A DNA stretch of 53,386 nucleotides from Intestinimonas timonensis. Its GTDB lineage: Bacteria > Bacillota > Clostridia > Oscillospirales > Oscillospiraceae. The notes under the pieces were generated by a model. The model was not told the DNA's origin. It ran no database searches and saw only the letters and a program-made list of their open reading frames with translations. The stretch covers positions 413,990 to 467,375 of the forward strand of contig NZ_LR130816.1 in NCBI RefSeq assembly GCF_900626145.1. The letters run 5' to 3'. How positions within the stretch are numbered: position 1 is the stretch's first letter; each line of letters begins with the position of its first letter. Shown here in pieces: positions 43,994-51,494 of this stretch. The translations under genes and the position numbers were made by a program.

Positions 43994-44694
43994 GACTGCG
44001 GGAGCGCTGGGAGGACCTGCCCATCCGCCTTCGGGCGGTACTCTCCGCCCTGTTCCTGATCCTGGCCCTCCTGCTGCTGTGGTGGCTCTCCGGCTGGGCC
44101 TGGCCCACCCGAGCCCTGGCCCACCGAGCCCTGGAGCGGGAACACCTCTTCGGCCGGGGGGAGATCGTGGCGGAGGGGGAGATCACCCATGCCGAGGACG
44201 CCTCTCCTTTCGGTCAGTCGGGCACCCACTTCGTGGTGAGTGAGCGGGACAGCCGCTACGCCGTCTCCGTCCTCCGGCCCAAGTGGGGCTTCCTGTGGCG
44301 GAGCACCGAGGATCTCTTCTGGTCCTACCAGGTCCTCATCCCTACCGAGGAAAAGCCTCTTGCCTACGGTTTCCTGGTCAGCGACCCCATCTACACCGTC
44401 CGTTCCGGTTCAGTCGGGACCTCCGGCTGGGACTATCTGCTACTGGTGGCCTCCGCCGACCCGGACATCGTCCGGGTGGAGGTGACCATGGACCTGGTGA
44501 GCCGGAACGAGCTGGAACAGGACCCGGACTGGGGCCTCCACCACGGCGTCACCGTGGAGGCCACGGAGACCGAACCGGGCAGCGGCCTGTGGCTGGCCCA
44601 CGCCGTCCCGGAAGGCCGCAACGGCAGCACCTATGTAGCCCTCCGGGGCTATAACGCTGCCGGAGAACCGGTCTATACCTACATCCCACAGTGA
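43990..44694 (+). CDS. Membrane-anchored ectodomain protein, pair 2 (B2)
   Basis: 234 aa. N-terminal membrane helix (VLSALFLILALLLLWWL, about 17-33), the family block WAWPTRALAHRALEREHLFGRGEIV directly after it, then a beta-rich ectodomain ending STYVALRGYNAAGEPVY. Paralogue of B1 and, more closely, B3. It overlaps A2 by four bases and is followed after 13 bp by A3. No catalytic motif seen. Confidence 0.62.
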   Translation: MRLRERWEDLPIRLRAVLSALFLILALLLLWWLSGWAWPTRALAHRALEREHLFGRGEIVAEGEITHAEDASPFGQSGTHFVVSERDSRYAVSVLRPKWGFLWRSTEDLFWSYQVLIPTEEKPLAYGFLVSDPIYTVRSGSVGTSGWDYLLLVASADPDIVRVEVTMDLVSRNELEQDPDWGLHHGVTVEATETEPGSGLWLAHAVPEGRNGSTYVALRGYNAAGEPVYTYIPQ

Positions 44695-44707
44695 AAGGAG
44701 GGCTTCC

Positions 44708-45493
44708 ATGTACCGCCACCAATTCTGTGAGCTCGTCACCGGGCAGCTCCGGTGCAAGTGGGAGGCCCCCTCCGTCCGCCAGGAGCTCTCTGACCACATC
44801 CAGGACCACCAGGCCGCCCTCATGGCGGAGGGCATGGGCCGGGACCAGGCCGAGGAGGCCGCCGTAGCCGCCATGGGTGACCCGGAGGAGCTTGGGAAGG
44901 CCCTGGACGCTCTCCACTCCCCCTGGCCCTGGCGGCTCTATCACGCCGCCCGGACCGCCGCCTTCGTGCTTCTCGCGTTCGCCTTCTTCCTGGGCTTCGA
45001 CGTCTTGCTCGGGAGCGGTGGCTCCGGAGCCGTCTTCTGGGGAGACAGTGGCTACACCATGCCGGAGCAGGACCCTCAATCCCTCTTGGAGTACTACTCC
45101 TTTATCGACAGCGATACCGTTCGGACCACCGGCACCGTCACCGGCGGCGGGGACATCGGCCCCTACCGGCTCTCTCCCGCCGGGGAAGCTCTCTTCCTGA
45201 CCCGGGAGAACGGCGATACCCAGTTGGCCTTCCTGGTCTCCACCTTCCACCCGCAGCCCTGGCTGGAAAGTCTGAAACTGTACGACCTGGCCTGCTCCGC
45301 CTCGGATGACCTGGGCAATCAATACAGCTCCGATCAATTTTACTTTCTGAATACCGGCGGACGCCTGCGGGACCTCTGCTGGGTCCTTCTGGAGGACCCA
45401 GCCCCCGCCGCCTGCCGCTTCACCTTCACCCTGGACACTGACCGTGGTTCCGTCACCTTTACCATCACGCCGGAAGGAGGGGAAAACGCATGA
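44708..45493 (+). CDS. HAAS/permease-prefix-like membrane protein, pair 3 (A3)
   Basis: 261 aa paralogue of A2: the N-terminal domain FCELVTGQLRCKWEAPSVRQ, IQDHQAALMAEGMGRDQAEE and AMGDPEELGKALDALHSPWPWR, one membrane helix near 82-98, and an ectodomain with TTGTVTGGG, a FLVSTFHPQPWLE block and the strand pair CRFTFTL and VTFTITP. AAAGGAGGG precedes ATG 44708. ATGA overlap with B3. N-terminal near-identity with A2 but a diverged ectodomain suggests duplication followed by change in what is sensed. Confidence 0.66.
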   Translation: MYRHQFCELVTGQLRCKWEAPSVRQELSDHIQDHQAALMAEGMGRDQAEEAAVAAMGDPEELGKALDALHSPWPWRLYHAARTAAFVLLAFAFFLGFDVLLGSGGSGAVFWGDSGYTMPEQDPQSLLEYYSFIDSDTVRTTGTVTGGGDIGPYRLSPAGEALFLTRENGDTQLAFLVSTFHPQPWLESLKLYDLACSASDDLGNQYSSDQFYFLNTGGRLRDLCWVLLEDPAPAACRFTFTLDTDRGSVTFTITPEGGENA

Positions 45494-46209
45494 AGAAACG
45501 CCTGCGTCCCCTCCCCGTCCGGGTCCGGCTGGCCCTGAGCCTCCTTCTGCTGGTGCTGTCCTTCTTCCTGGTCTGGTTTTGTACCGGCTGGGCCTGGCCC
45601 ACCAGGGAACTGGCCTACCGGGCTCTGGAGACTGCCTACGGCTTCGGTCCCGGAGAGATCGTGGCCCAGGGGGAGATCACCTTCGAGGAGGGCTACTCCA
45701 ACCAGAGCGTCTCCGGCTTCTCCGCCTGGATGGCGGGGCGTTTCGGTGATTCCTTTGCCTTCTCGGTGCTGAAACAGGCCCCTGGCCCTCTGTGGCGGAG
45801 AAGCGAACCGCTGCGCTACGCCTTCCAGGTCCTCACCCCCACGGAGGAAACCCCTCTGGCCGCCGCCGAGCTGGTCAAGGCGGATGGTCCCTCCCGTCTC
45901 TTCGACGGGCAGTGGATGGATGGCGACACTGAATATCTGTGGGCCATCTGTGCCCTGGACCCCGCCATCGTCCGAGTAGAGCTGACCATGAACTACACTT
46001 ACAATTTTGCTGTCGGCGACGGTTGCAGCGATTCCTTGGAATCCGAGCCCGTCACCGCCCAGGCCCATCCTGTGGCGGATGGGGTGTGGCTGGCCCGGGT
46101 CCGGCTCCCCGACCCCCTGGAGGGCCGCAGCGGCGGTTACTCCGCCAACCACTCCCTCCGGGGCTACGACGCCGATGGACAACTGGTCTACGACTCCGGC
46201 CTTTCCTGA
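45490..46209 (+). CDS. Membrane-anchored ectodomain protein, pair 3 (B3)
   Basis: 239 aa. Basic N-terminus, membrane helix (ALSLLLLVLSFFLVWFCTGW) and the block WAWPTRELAYRALETAYGFGPGEIV shared with B2, then an ectodomain ending SLRGYDADGQLVYDS. Last gene of the module; no clear terminator follows before the SLH gene's own promoter 42 bp on. Function unknown; the shared N-terminal block after the membrane helix may be the contact with A-type proteins. Confidence 0.62.
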   Translation: MKKRLRPLPVRVRLALSLLLLVLSFFLVWFCTGWAWPTRELAYRALETAYGFGPGEIVAQGEITFEEGYSNQSVSGFSAWMAGRFGDSFAFSVLKQAPGPLWRRSEPLRYAFQVLTPTEETPLAAAELVKADGPSRLFDGQWMDGDTEYLWAICALDPAIVRVELTMNYTYNFAVGDGCSDSLESEPVTAQAHPVADGVWLARVRLPDPLEGRSGGYSANHSLRGYDADGQLVYDSGLS

Positions 46210-46250
46210 CGGGAGCTTATATTTCCCATCCGCCCCCGACAGCCTTCCCC

Positions 46251-46279
46251 TTGACCTACCTCCTAATAAATGGTATTTT
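46251..46279 (+). promoter_or_regulatory. Promoter of the SLH-domain gene
   Basis: TTGACC (46251-46256) and TATTTT (46274-46279), spacer 17 bp. Confidence 0.6.
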
Positions 46280-46310
46280 ATGGCACACCACTTTGAAGAG
46301 AGGGAGTGCC

Positions 46311-46823
46311 ATGCGAATTTCCGCCGCCCTGCTTCTGCTGTTCCTGCTGCTCTTTCCCCGGGCCAGGGCCGTTTCTACCTCTGCCGCTGTCACCCGTGGA
46401 GAGTTTGTGGTCCTGCTGTGGGAGAGTGCCGGGGCCGTCCCGGGGGATGCCGCTCAGGGCTTTTCCGACGTACTGAAAGACGACGACTGCTCCACGGCGG
46501 TTGGGTGGGCAGCGGAGCGCCGGCTGGTGCTGGGCACCGGCGGCGGCCGCTTCGAGCCGGACCGGCCCATCACCCGGGAGGAGGCCGCCGTCCTCCTCCG
46601 CCGCTGGGCAGCCCTCCAGGGCCTGGACACCTTTCTCCCCGACGGAGTAGCGGCGTGCAACGACTACGCCGATATCTCCCCCTGGGCCGACGACTCCCTC
46701 TACTGGGCCACAGACATCGGCCTTCTGGAGTGGTCCCCAGGCGGACGGCTGGACCCCGGCGGCACCTTGACGCCGTCCGAGGCCGCCGGCATTTTCCACC
46801 GCTTTCGCTGCGAACAGCCATAA
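46311..46823 (+). CDS. Secreted SLH-domain protein
   Basis: 170 aa. A signal peptide (ISAALLLLFLLLFPRARA) precedes two recognisable S-layer homology repeats: FSDVLKDDDCSTAVGWAAERRLVLGTG...FEPDRPITREEAAVLLRRW and YADISPWADDSLYWATDIGLLEW...LDPGGTLTPSEAAGIFHRF, with a third, weaker one at the start (AAVTRGEFVVLLWE). SLH domains bind pyruvylated wall polysaccharide. There is no extra functional domain, so it may act as an anchor or regulator. GAGAGGGAG precedes the ATG. Its terminator has been split by the IS. Confidence 0.85.
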   Translation: MRISAALLLLFLLLFPRARAVSTSAAVTRGEFVVLLWESAGAVPGDAAQGFSDVLKDDDCSTAVGWAAERRLVLGTGGGRFEPDRPITREEAAVLLRRWAALQGLDTFLPDGVAACNDYADISPWADDSLYWATDIGLLEWSPGGRLDPGGTLTPSEAAGIFHRFRCEQP

Positions 46824-46853
46824 AAAAAGAGGCCATTAGATTCCGTTTTGGAA
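46822..46853. terminator. Left arm of a bidirectional terminator split by the IS
   Basis: Poly-A, then AGAGGCCATTAGATTCC, loop GTTTT and GGAA. The rest of the right arm, TCTAATGGCCTCT plus TTTT, is at 48165-48180. Joined after removing the IS and one GAA, they form a perfect 17-bp stem. Confidence 0.88.
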
Positions 46854-46914
46854 TGAACTGCCCCAGATTGTGCGGACAGTACAAAAAAGAGCCCTTAGTA
46901 GGAAAGATTAAGTT

Positions 46915-47772
46915 TTAAGCGGAGAGGCGTCGCGCCAGCGGCGCCTCTCCAGTTTTTAACTGGATGCGCTCATGGTTATAGAAGTAAATATAGCGGTCAA
47001 TCATCTCATTGGCTTCGGAAAAGGTCGCCGGTTTGTGGCGGTAAATACATTCTGTTTTGAGGATAGAGAAGAAATTTTCCGCCATGGCGTTGTCGTACGG
47101 GTTTCCTTTCCTTGACATGGATGGTGTGATTCCGTATGCTTGAGTCAGATTGAAGTATGCTGCAGAGGTGTACTGAAATCCTTGGTCGCTGTGGAGCTGC
47201 AACTCCGCAGCGACCCTCTTTTTCTCCTGTTTCATTGCCAGATGAACGGTATCCAGAACCAAATTCACTGTCTGCTGGGTTCCAGTCTTGTAGGCGATGA
47301 TGCTGTTGTCATAGAGGTCCCGGATTATGGAAAGGTACAGCACACCCTGCCTGGTGTGGATGTAGGAGATGTCTGTTACCCATTTGCTGTTAGGTTTGTC
47401 CGCATGGAACTCCCTGTTCAGCAGATTCCTGTATTTGTGTGCCTGCCGCCCCATCTGCTGCCATTTCCTGCGGCGGCGGATCTCCGAGAGCAGATCATAT
47501 TTCTTCATGATTCGCAGCACAGTTTTGGGATTGCAGAAGATATTCCGGCTTTTCAGCCACAGCCACATCCGCCGGTAGCCGTAGGTGCGGAAGCTGCGTT
47601 CCCGCTGCTGTGCGATGAGCCCCGCAAGAGCCGCATCCTTTTCTGGCTTGCCTAGGCGATGGACAAAAGCATAGTAGCCGCTTCTGGACACTCCAAAGAA
47701 TTTGCACATGACTGCCACTGGATACTCTGTCCTGTGACGATAGATGATATGATACTTTACCTTTGCTCTCAC
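46915..47772 (-). CDS. IS3-family transposase OrfB (DDE), copy 2
   Basis: 285 aa, residue for residue the same as copy 1: HTH_21-like region, then the rve domain with the catalytic Asp in WVTDISY, Asp in LHSDQGFQYTS and Glu in ENFFSILKTE. GTG start overlapping the orfA stop. No disruption is seen, so this copy should be active if expressed. Confidence 0.95.
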   Translation of the reverse strand: MRAKVKYHIIYRHRTEYPVAVMCKFFGVSRSGYYAFVHRLGKPEKDAALAGLIAQQRERSFRTYGYRRMWLWLKSRNIFCNPKTVLRIMKKYDLLSEIRRRRKWQQMGRQAHKYRNLLNREFHADKPNSKWVTDISYIHTRQGVLYLSIIRDLYDNSIIAYKTGTQQTVNLVLDTVHLAMKQEKKRVAAELQLHSDQGFQYTSAAYFNLTQAYGITPSMSRKGNPYDNAMAENFFSILKTECIYRHKPATFSEANEMIDRYIYFYNHERIQLKTGEAPLARRLSA

Positions 47773-48083
47773 TTCCTTTCTGTGAAGCGCAGAAAATCCC
47801 GCAGTAGTTTATTTTCCATGCGAAGCCGTTGGATCTCACAGGCCTGCTCTGCCACAACGTCTCCTGGCGCAGCATCTTTTCTCGGCCGTCCTTTCGGTCG
47901 TGGGCGGATTCCGGCTTCCAGTTTTCGTTCTTTACGGCGCTCACGCTCAAGTAGTCTTTTTACCACCTGCTTATTCCGGAAGCCATAGTATTCTGCGACT
48001 TCCCGCTGTGTTTTCCCCTCTGCCAACATGGCCTTGATCTCTGGTAAAAGCATTTGAACGTGTGTGTAATTTCGTTTCTTCAT
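47769..48083 (-). CDS. IS3-family transposase OrfA, copy 2
   Basis: 104 aa, identical to copy 1, with the N-terminal helix-turn-helix and C-terminal zipper-like helix. The same hairpin (48091-48125 on this strand) stands in front of its ATG. Because the IS sits downstream of the prophage holin gene and in the same direction, readthrough from the prophage operon would run into this hairpin first. Confidence 0.93.
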   Translation of the reverse strand: MKKRNYTHVQMLLPEIKAMLAEGKTQREVAEYYGFRNKQVVKRLLERERRKERKLEAGIRPRPKGRPRKDAAPGDVVAEQACEIQRLRMENKLLRDFLRFTERK

Positions 48084-48161
48084 GACAAAACCCCCTGATG
48101 TAGTCTATTTTCCTACATCAGGGGGGCTTTTGTCACTGTCCGTTTTTACTGGATCTGTTCA

Positions 48162-48181
48162 GAATCTAATGGCCTCTTTTT
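48162..48181. terminator. Right arm of the split terminator
   Basis: GAA (target duplicate), TCTAATGGCCTCT and four to five T. It follows the holin stop on the minus strand directly, so the prophage operon has lost its hairpin partner by IS insertion. Confidence 0.85.
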
Positions 48182-48623
48182 ACGTTTCGCTATCATTTTG
48201 TCTCCGGTCATTCTGCTCTTTGAGCACATCCAGGGCCTCCCGGAGAAAGGCCGGATAGGGTACCCCCATAAGCCCCAGGTTTTCCAGAATGGAAAGCCCC
48301 TCGTTTCCGATGAAGAACAGAATGACCGCCGTTCTGGCCCAGTCGCCCCCCAGCAGGTGGTCCAGCCGGGCACCCACCAGCACCAGGGCCAGCTCGGCGC
48401 CCTTCTTGCACAGCCCACGAAAACCCGCCCGGCTGTCCAGGGCGCCGTCGCTGCTCTTTTCAGAGCACTTGAAGACGCCGGCCACCACCACACCGGAGAG
48501 GTAGTCCAGCGCCATACAGATCACCAAGGTCTGTAAGGCGGCATCCCACCCCCCCAGGGCGGCGGAGAGGGCGCTGCCAAACATGGCGGCCACGGCCAGC
48601 ACAGCCTCTTTCAGTCTGCTCAC
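48180..48623 (-). CDS. Phage holin (Phage_holin_4 family)
   Basis: 147 aa with three or four hydrophobic segments (AVLAVAAMFGSALSAALGG, ALQTLVICMALDYLSGVVVAGV, ELALVLVGARLDHLLGG, AVILFFIGNEGLSILENLG). The ALDYLSGV and FFIGNEGLSILEN blocks are those of the phage_holin_4_1/toxin-secretion holin family. It makes holes for lysin release. GTG start overlaps the fibre gene stop; GAGG is about seven bases upstream. Its terminator is split by the IS and no lysin follows, which is unusual. Confidence 0.88.
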   Translation of the reverse strand: MSRLKEAVLAVAAMFGSALSAALGGWDAALQTLVICMALDYLSGVVVAGVFKCSEKSSDGALDSRAGFRGLCKKGAELALVLVGARLDHLLGGDWARTAVILFFIGNEGLSILENLGLMGVPYPAFLREALDVLKEQNDRRQNDSET

Positions 48624-49078
48624 ACCTCCACCTCGATCCAGCCGTTCTCACCGGGCGCCCACACGTTGTTGTCCAAGGTGCTCTCGTAGACCTTGCCTTG
48701 GTAGCGTACCCGGTCACCGAGCTGATAGGCATCATGGGCACCGGTGGGCTGCACCCACTCCGGGATGGCATCCGGGTCCTCCGTGGTCACCCCCAGAGGG
48801 GTGTAGAGGGCGGGGGTGCTGTCTATGGGCCAGTCGGCCTGGCTGGTGTGGTCCTGGACCACCCGGTAGAGGTTCCCTTCCGCGTCGGAGATCCGCTCTC
48901 CGGCGGTGTAGGCGGTGTCCGCCTTCCACTCCGGGAAGAGGGCGCCCACCTGGGCGGCCTCCTCATCGCTGAGGGCGGCGGCCTGCTGTTTTGCCAGCAG
49001 CAGCATTGCCTCCTGTTCCAGATCGTACCGGTCCTTTTCATAGAGGATCACTCCACGGGCGATCTGCTCTGCTCTCAT
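48620..49078 (-). CDS. Phage tail-associated carbohydrate-binding protein
   Basis: 152 aa. The N-terminal 50 residues are helical (LEQEAMLLLAKQQAAALSDEEAAQV); the rest has two ChtBD3/CBM5-12-like modules, each with aromatic residues (FPEWKADTAYTAGERISDAEGNLYRVVQDHTSQ and AYQLGDRVRYQGKVYES). Such proteins sit at tail tips or fibres and bind surface glycans. GGAAGGGAG precedes the ATG. In gene order it takes the place of PBSX XkdV/W. Confidence 0.78.
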   Translation of the reverse strand: MRAEQIARGVILYEKDRYDLEQEAMLLLAKQQAAALSDEEAAQVGALFPEWKADTAYTAGERISDAEGNLYRVVQDHTSQADWPIDSTPALYTPLGVTTEDPDAIPEWVQPTGAHDAYQLGDRVRYQGKVYESTLDNNVWAPGENGWIEVEV

Positions 49079-49093
49079 GTCTCTCGCTCCCTT

Positions 49094-49666
49094 CTAAGTA
49101 TCCCGCACCAGCTTCTCCAGGGTCTCCCAGGTGTAGTCCCCGGCCTCGATATCGCCCCAGGTGTCAAACAGAGCCTCCATCCGCTCCCAGGTGACGTACC
49201 AGAAGACATACTCGATCTCCAGATGACAGGGTAGAATGTCCTCGATGATCTGCCGCATCTCCTCGAAGCCGTCGGGGATACCGGGCACATCGGGAAAGCG
49301 GACCTCCACATAGCCCGGCGTGCCGGTCTCACTGGCCACGGCGTTTAGGCCGCAGCCGGCCAGATTGTCGTTGATGGCCGCCAGGGTGAAGCTGTCCCCG
49401 CCGATGCGCAGCAGGGCGGCCAGGGCCGCCCGCCGCCGCTCCAGAGAATCGGTCACCGGCCGGCGGTCCAGCAGGCTCTCCACCGCCTCCAATCCGGTGT
49501 CCTGGGCGGTGGTGAGGAGCATCTCCCGCTCCACCCGGTCCAGCTCGGACCCGCAGCCGTCCAGAGCGGTACCCACGCCGGTGAGCTCACCGGCGCCGTA
49601 GCCCTCCTCCAGCCGATAGACCCCCAAGGGGCGCAGCAGGTCCTTCAGTGCCTCCGCATAACTCAT
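49094..49666 (-). CDS. Phage tail protein, DUF2313 (gpI/XkdU-like)
   Basis: 190 aa. The pattern LLRPLGVYRLEEGYGAGELTGVGTALD near the N-terminus and RRAALAALLRIGGDSFT are those of YmfQ/DUF2313 proteins, which complete the baseplate in Mu- and P2-like phages. Its ATG overlaps the end of the baseplate J gene (ATGA), and the fibre gene follows 15 bp later. Confidence 0.85.
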   Translation of the reverse strand: MSYAEALKDLLRPLGVYRLEEGYGAGELTGVGTALDGCGSELDRVEREMLLTTAQDTGLEAVESLLDRRPVTDSLERRRAALAALLRIGGDSFTLAAINDNLAGCGLNAVASETGTPGYVEVRFPDVPGIPDGFEEMRQIIEDILPCHLEIEYVFWYVTWERMEALFDTWGDIEAGDYTWETLEKLVRDT

Positions 49667-50718
49667 GCCATCGCCTCCACCGTCAGCCCAGACAGCTGGG
49701 GCAGTTCGTCGGCGGCCACCACCACATCGGTCTCAGGCGAAATCAGCTGATAATTCTCCACACCCTCCACGGCATAGATGAGATCTCCCAGCTTGGCCCG
49801 CAGCACATTTTCTCCCAACCTGTGGCCATCGAACCAAGTCCGCAGAGCGGACTCCACCGCCGTGCGCACCTGTTCGGCGTCCTTGTTGGCCGCCGCCGCC
49901 ACCTGGACGGACACCGCCACCTCCTTCATTGTGGGTGCCCGGACCTGGACCTCCACGGCGATCTCCCGCCGCGCCTCGAAGTAAGCGGTCAGCTCCTCCA
50001 GCAGTTCGGCGCCGGGGGCACCGGACACTGTGGCCACCACCACGTCCACCGTCCCCACGCCCCGGGGCCGGGGGATTACCGTAGCGGCCACCACCTCATC
50101 AAATGAGAGGGCGCCCTGCTGATAAAAGGCAGCGTTGGCTCCGTTGGGCATCCGGCGGTAGGTCTCCAGCACCCTGGCACGCAGGGTCTCATCGTCCTCC
50201 TGGTCCGTGCCGCCCGAAAATGCCTCCGGGTTGGTACACCGGCTCACCCCCACCGGGGCCACGGCCATGGTGAGGATGGTCCCAGCCGCCACATTGCCGG
50301 CGCTGCCCGGCTCCAGGGCTCTGGCCCGAACATCGGCCTGGGTGATTCCAGCCTGGAGGACACCGTCCTCCACAGTCTCGAACCGCACCAACCCCGCCGT
50401 CATGCACACGGTGCCGGAGGGGATCTCCCGGTCCTGATCGGCGGCGGTGTCCACGGTAAAGCGCAGGACCCCCTCTGCCGCCGTGGCCTCCCGCCGCTCC
50501 AGCCCCCGGAGCTGGGCGTGCCTGTCCAGGCACGTCCCCTCTGCCGTCTGGGGAAAGCACTGCCGCTCCACCCACTCACACTGGACATAGAGGGCAAAGA
50601 CCTGGGCTGCCATGGCGTACATCCGCACCGCCAGGTCGCCGCTCGCCGCCGCCTCGGTGCCGGTGGCCTGGGCATAGGCCGCCATCATCTCATTGTAGAT
50701 CTCCTCCACGCTCTTCAC
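49663..50718 (-). CDS. Baseplate J-like protein (gp47/XkdT)
   Basis: 351 aa. Conserved stretches: a Cys/Arg/Gly N-terminal part with GTCLDRHAQLRGLERREAT, IPSGTVCMT, a beta domain ending in EPGSAGNVAAGTI, the FSGGTDQEDDETLRARVLE motif, and a C-terminal half with RPRGVGTVDVVV, typical of the baseplate J/gp47 family. It forms the wedges of the contractile-tail baseplate. GTG 50718 follows AAAGGAGG at eight bases. Confidence 0.93.
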   Translation of the reverse strand: MKSVEEIYNEMMAAYAQATGTEAAASGDLAVRMYAMAAQVFALYVQCEWVERQCFPQTAEGTCLDRHAQLRGLERREATAAEGVLRFTVDTAADQDREIPSGTVCMTAGLVRFETVEDGVLQAGITQADVRARALEPGSAGNVAAGTILTMAVAPVGVSRCTNPEAFSGGTDQEDDETLRARVLETYRRMPNGANAAFYQQGALSFDEVVAATVIPRPRGVGTVDVVVATVSGAPGAELLEELTAYFEARREIAVEVQVRAPTMKEVAVSVQVAAAANKDAEQVRTAVESALRTWFDGHRLGENVLRAKLGDLIYAVEGVENYQLISPETDVVVAADELPQLSGLTVEAMA

Positions 50719-50737
50719 GCCGAATTCCTCCTTTGCC

Positions 50738-51082
50738 TCACACCGTCACCTCCGCCTCCAGGCGCTCCCCGTTCCACGTCAGGGCCACCAGTACCTGGAG
50801 CCGGCCATCCATACCGTCCTCCACGGTCACCTCGGTGACCTCCACGTCCTCCTCCCGGAGGGCCTCGGCGGCGTACTGCCGGGCCAGGGCCTGCCGGTCG
50901 CCGGGCTTCTCCCGGGGCAGCAGATAAAGGCGGCTCCCCAGCTTCGTGAGGAAGGGAAAGCTCCCCCGCCGGGCCTGGAGCCGGAAGAGGACTCGCTGAA
51001 GGAGATCCTGGGTGCCCTCCACGGTGCGGAGGCCGCCCCGCTCGTCGGCCACGTAATCGCCGTCCTTAAGCAGCAGCGCCAT
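50738..51082 (-). CDS. Baseplate wedge protein W/gp25-like (DUF2634, XkdS)
   Basis: 114 aa. GDYVADERGGLRTVEGTQDLLQRVLFRLQARRGSFPFLTKLGSRLYLL is the gp25/DUF2634 pattern, with the conserved EGxxxLxQRvlfrLxxxRG core. It is a structural wedge component despite the lysozyme label of the gp25 family. The ATG overlaps the preceding V-like stop directly, and the J gene follows after 19 bp. Confidence 0.88.
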   Translation of the reverse strand: MALLLKDGDYVADERGGLRTVEGTQDLLQRVLFRLQARRGSFPFLTKLGSRLYLLPREKPGDRQALARQYAAEALREEDVEVTEVTVEDGMDGRLQVLVALTWNGERLEAEVTV

Positions 51083-51478
51083 TTATCCCAATCCCCCTTC
51101 CTCCTTCACCTTGGGCTCAAACAGCTCCTCGATGGGGGTGCCGTTAATCTTAACAGTCCCCCGCAGGTCGATCGAGCCGTCATTGCCCAGAAAGACCGCC
51201 GCTCTCCCGCCCTGGATGCGCACCTCTCCGGGGGATATTTCACCGGTGTTTGGGACCCCGGCCACCCACAGCTCCTCGCCGTCGGCGCCGGACTTTAGCA
51301 CCAGCACTGTCTCTCCCTCCGCCGGCCGCCAGCAGTAGCCGCCGGGGCTGAGCACGGGCAGATTTCGCCGCTCACCGGTGAGGTAGACCGCCGTCTTCTC
51401 CCCCTCCAGGGTGACCACGCCGGTCTCCGCTCCCTGGTCGCTCCGCTGTGTCTTCCTGCTCTGACTGGAAAGCCACAT
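51083..51478 (-). CDS. Baseplate assembly protein V-like (XkdR position)
   Basis: 131 aa. A short beta-rich protein with an OB-like middle (ETGVVTLEGEKTAVYLTGERRNLPVLSPGGYCWRPAEGETVLVLK) and a C-terminal stretch ending GTVKINGTPIEELF, as in small phage baseplate V or DUF2577-type proteins that form the tail spike hub. The family call rests on position as well as on pattern. GAGGAGG lies before the ATG; 16 bp after the gpD-like gene. Confidence 0.7.
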   Translation of the reverse strand: MWLSSQSRKTQRSDQGAETGVVTLEGEKTAVYLTGERRNLPVLSPGGYCWRPAEGETVLVLKSGADGEELWVAGVPNTGEISPGEVRIQGGRAAVFLGNDGSIDLRGTVKINGTPIEELFEPKVKEEGGLG

Positions 51479-51494
51479 GGTCCATCCTCCTCTC

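Larger units (their letters stand above)
46854..48161 (-). mobile_element. IS3-family insertion sequence, copy 2 (inverted)
   Basis: 1308 bp, the same length and ends as copy 1 but on the other strand. A 3-bp target duplication GAA flanks it (46851-46853 and 48162-48164). Transposase proteins are identical to those of copy 1. It has inserted three bases into the 3' side of a terminator hairpin shared by the SLH gene and the prophage operon. With copy 1 it forms an inverted pair 26.5 kb apart that could recombine and invert everything between. Confidence 0.96.
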
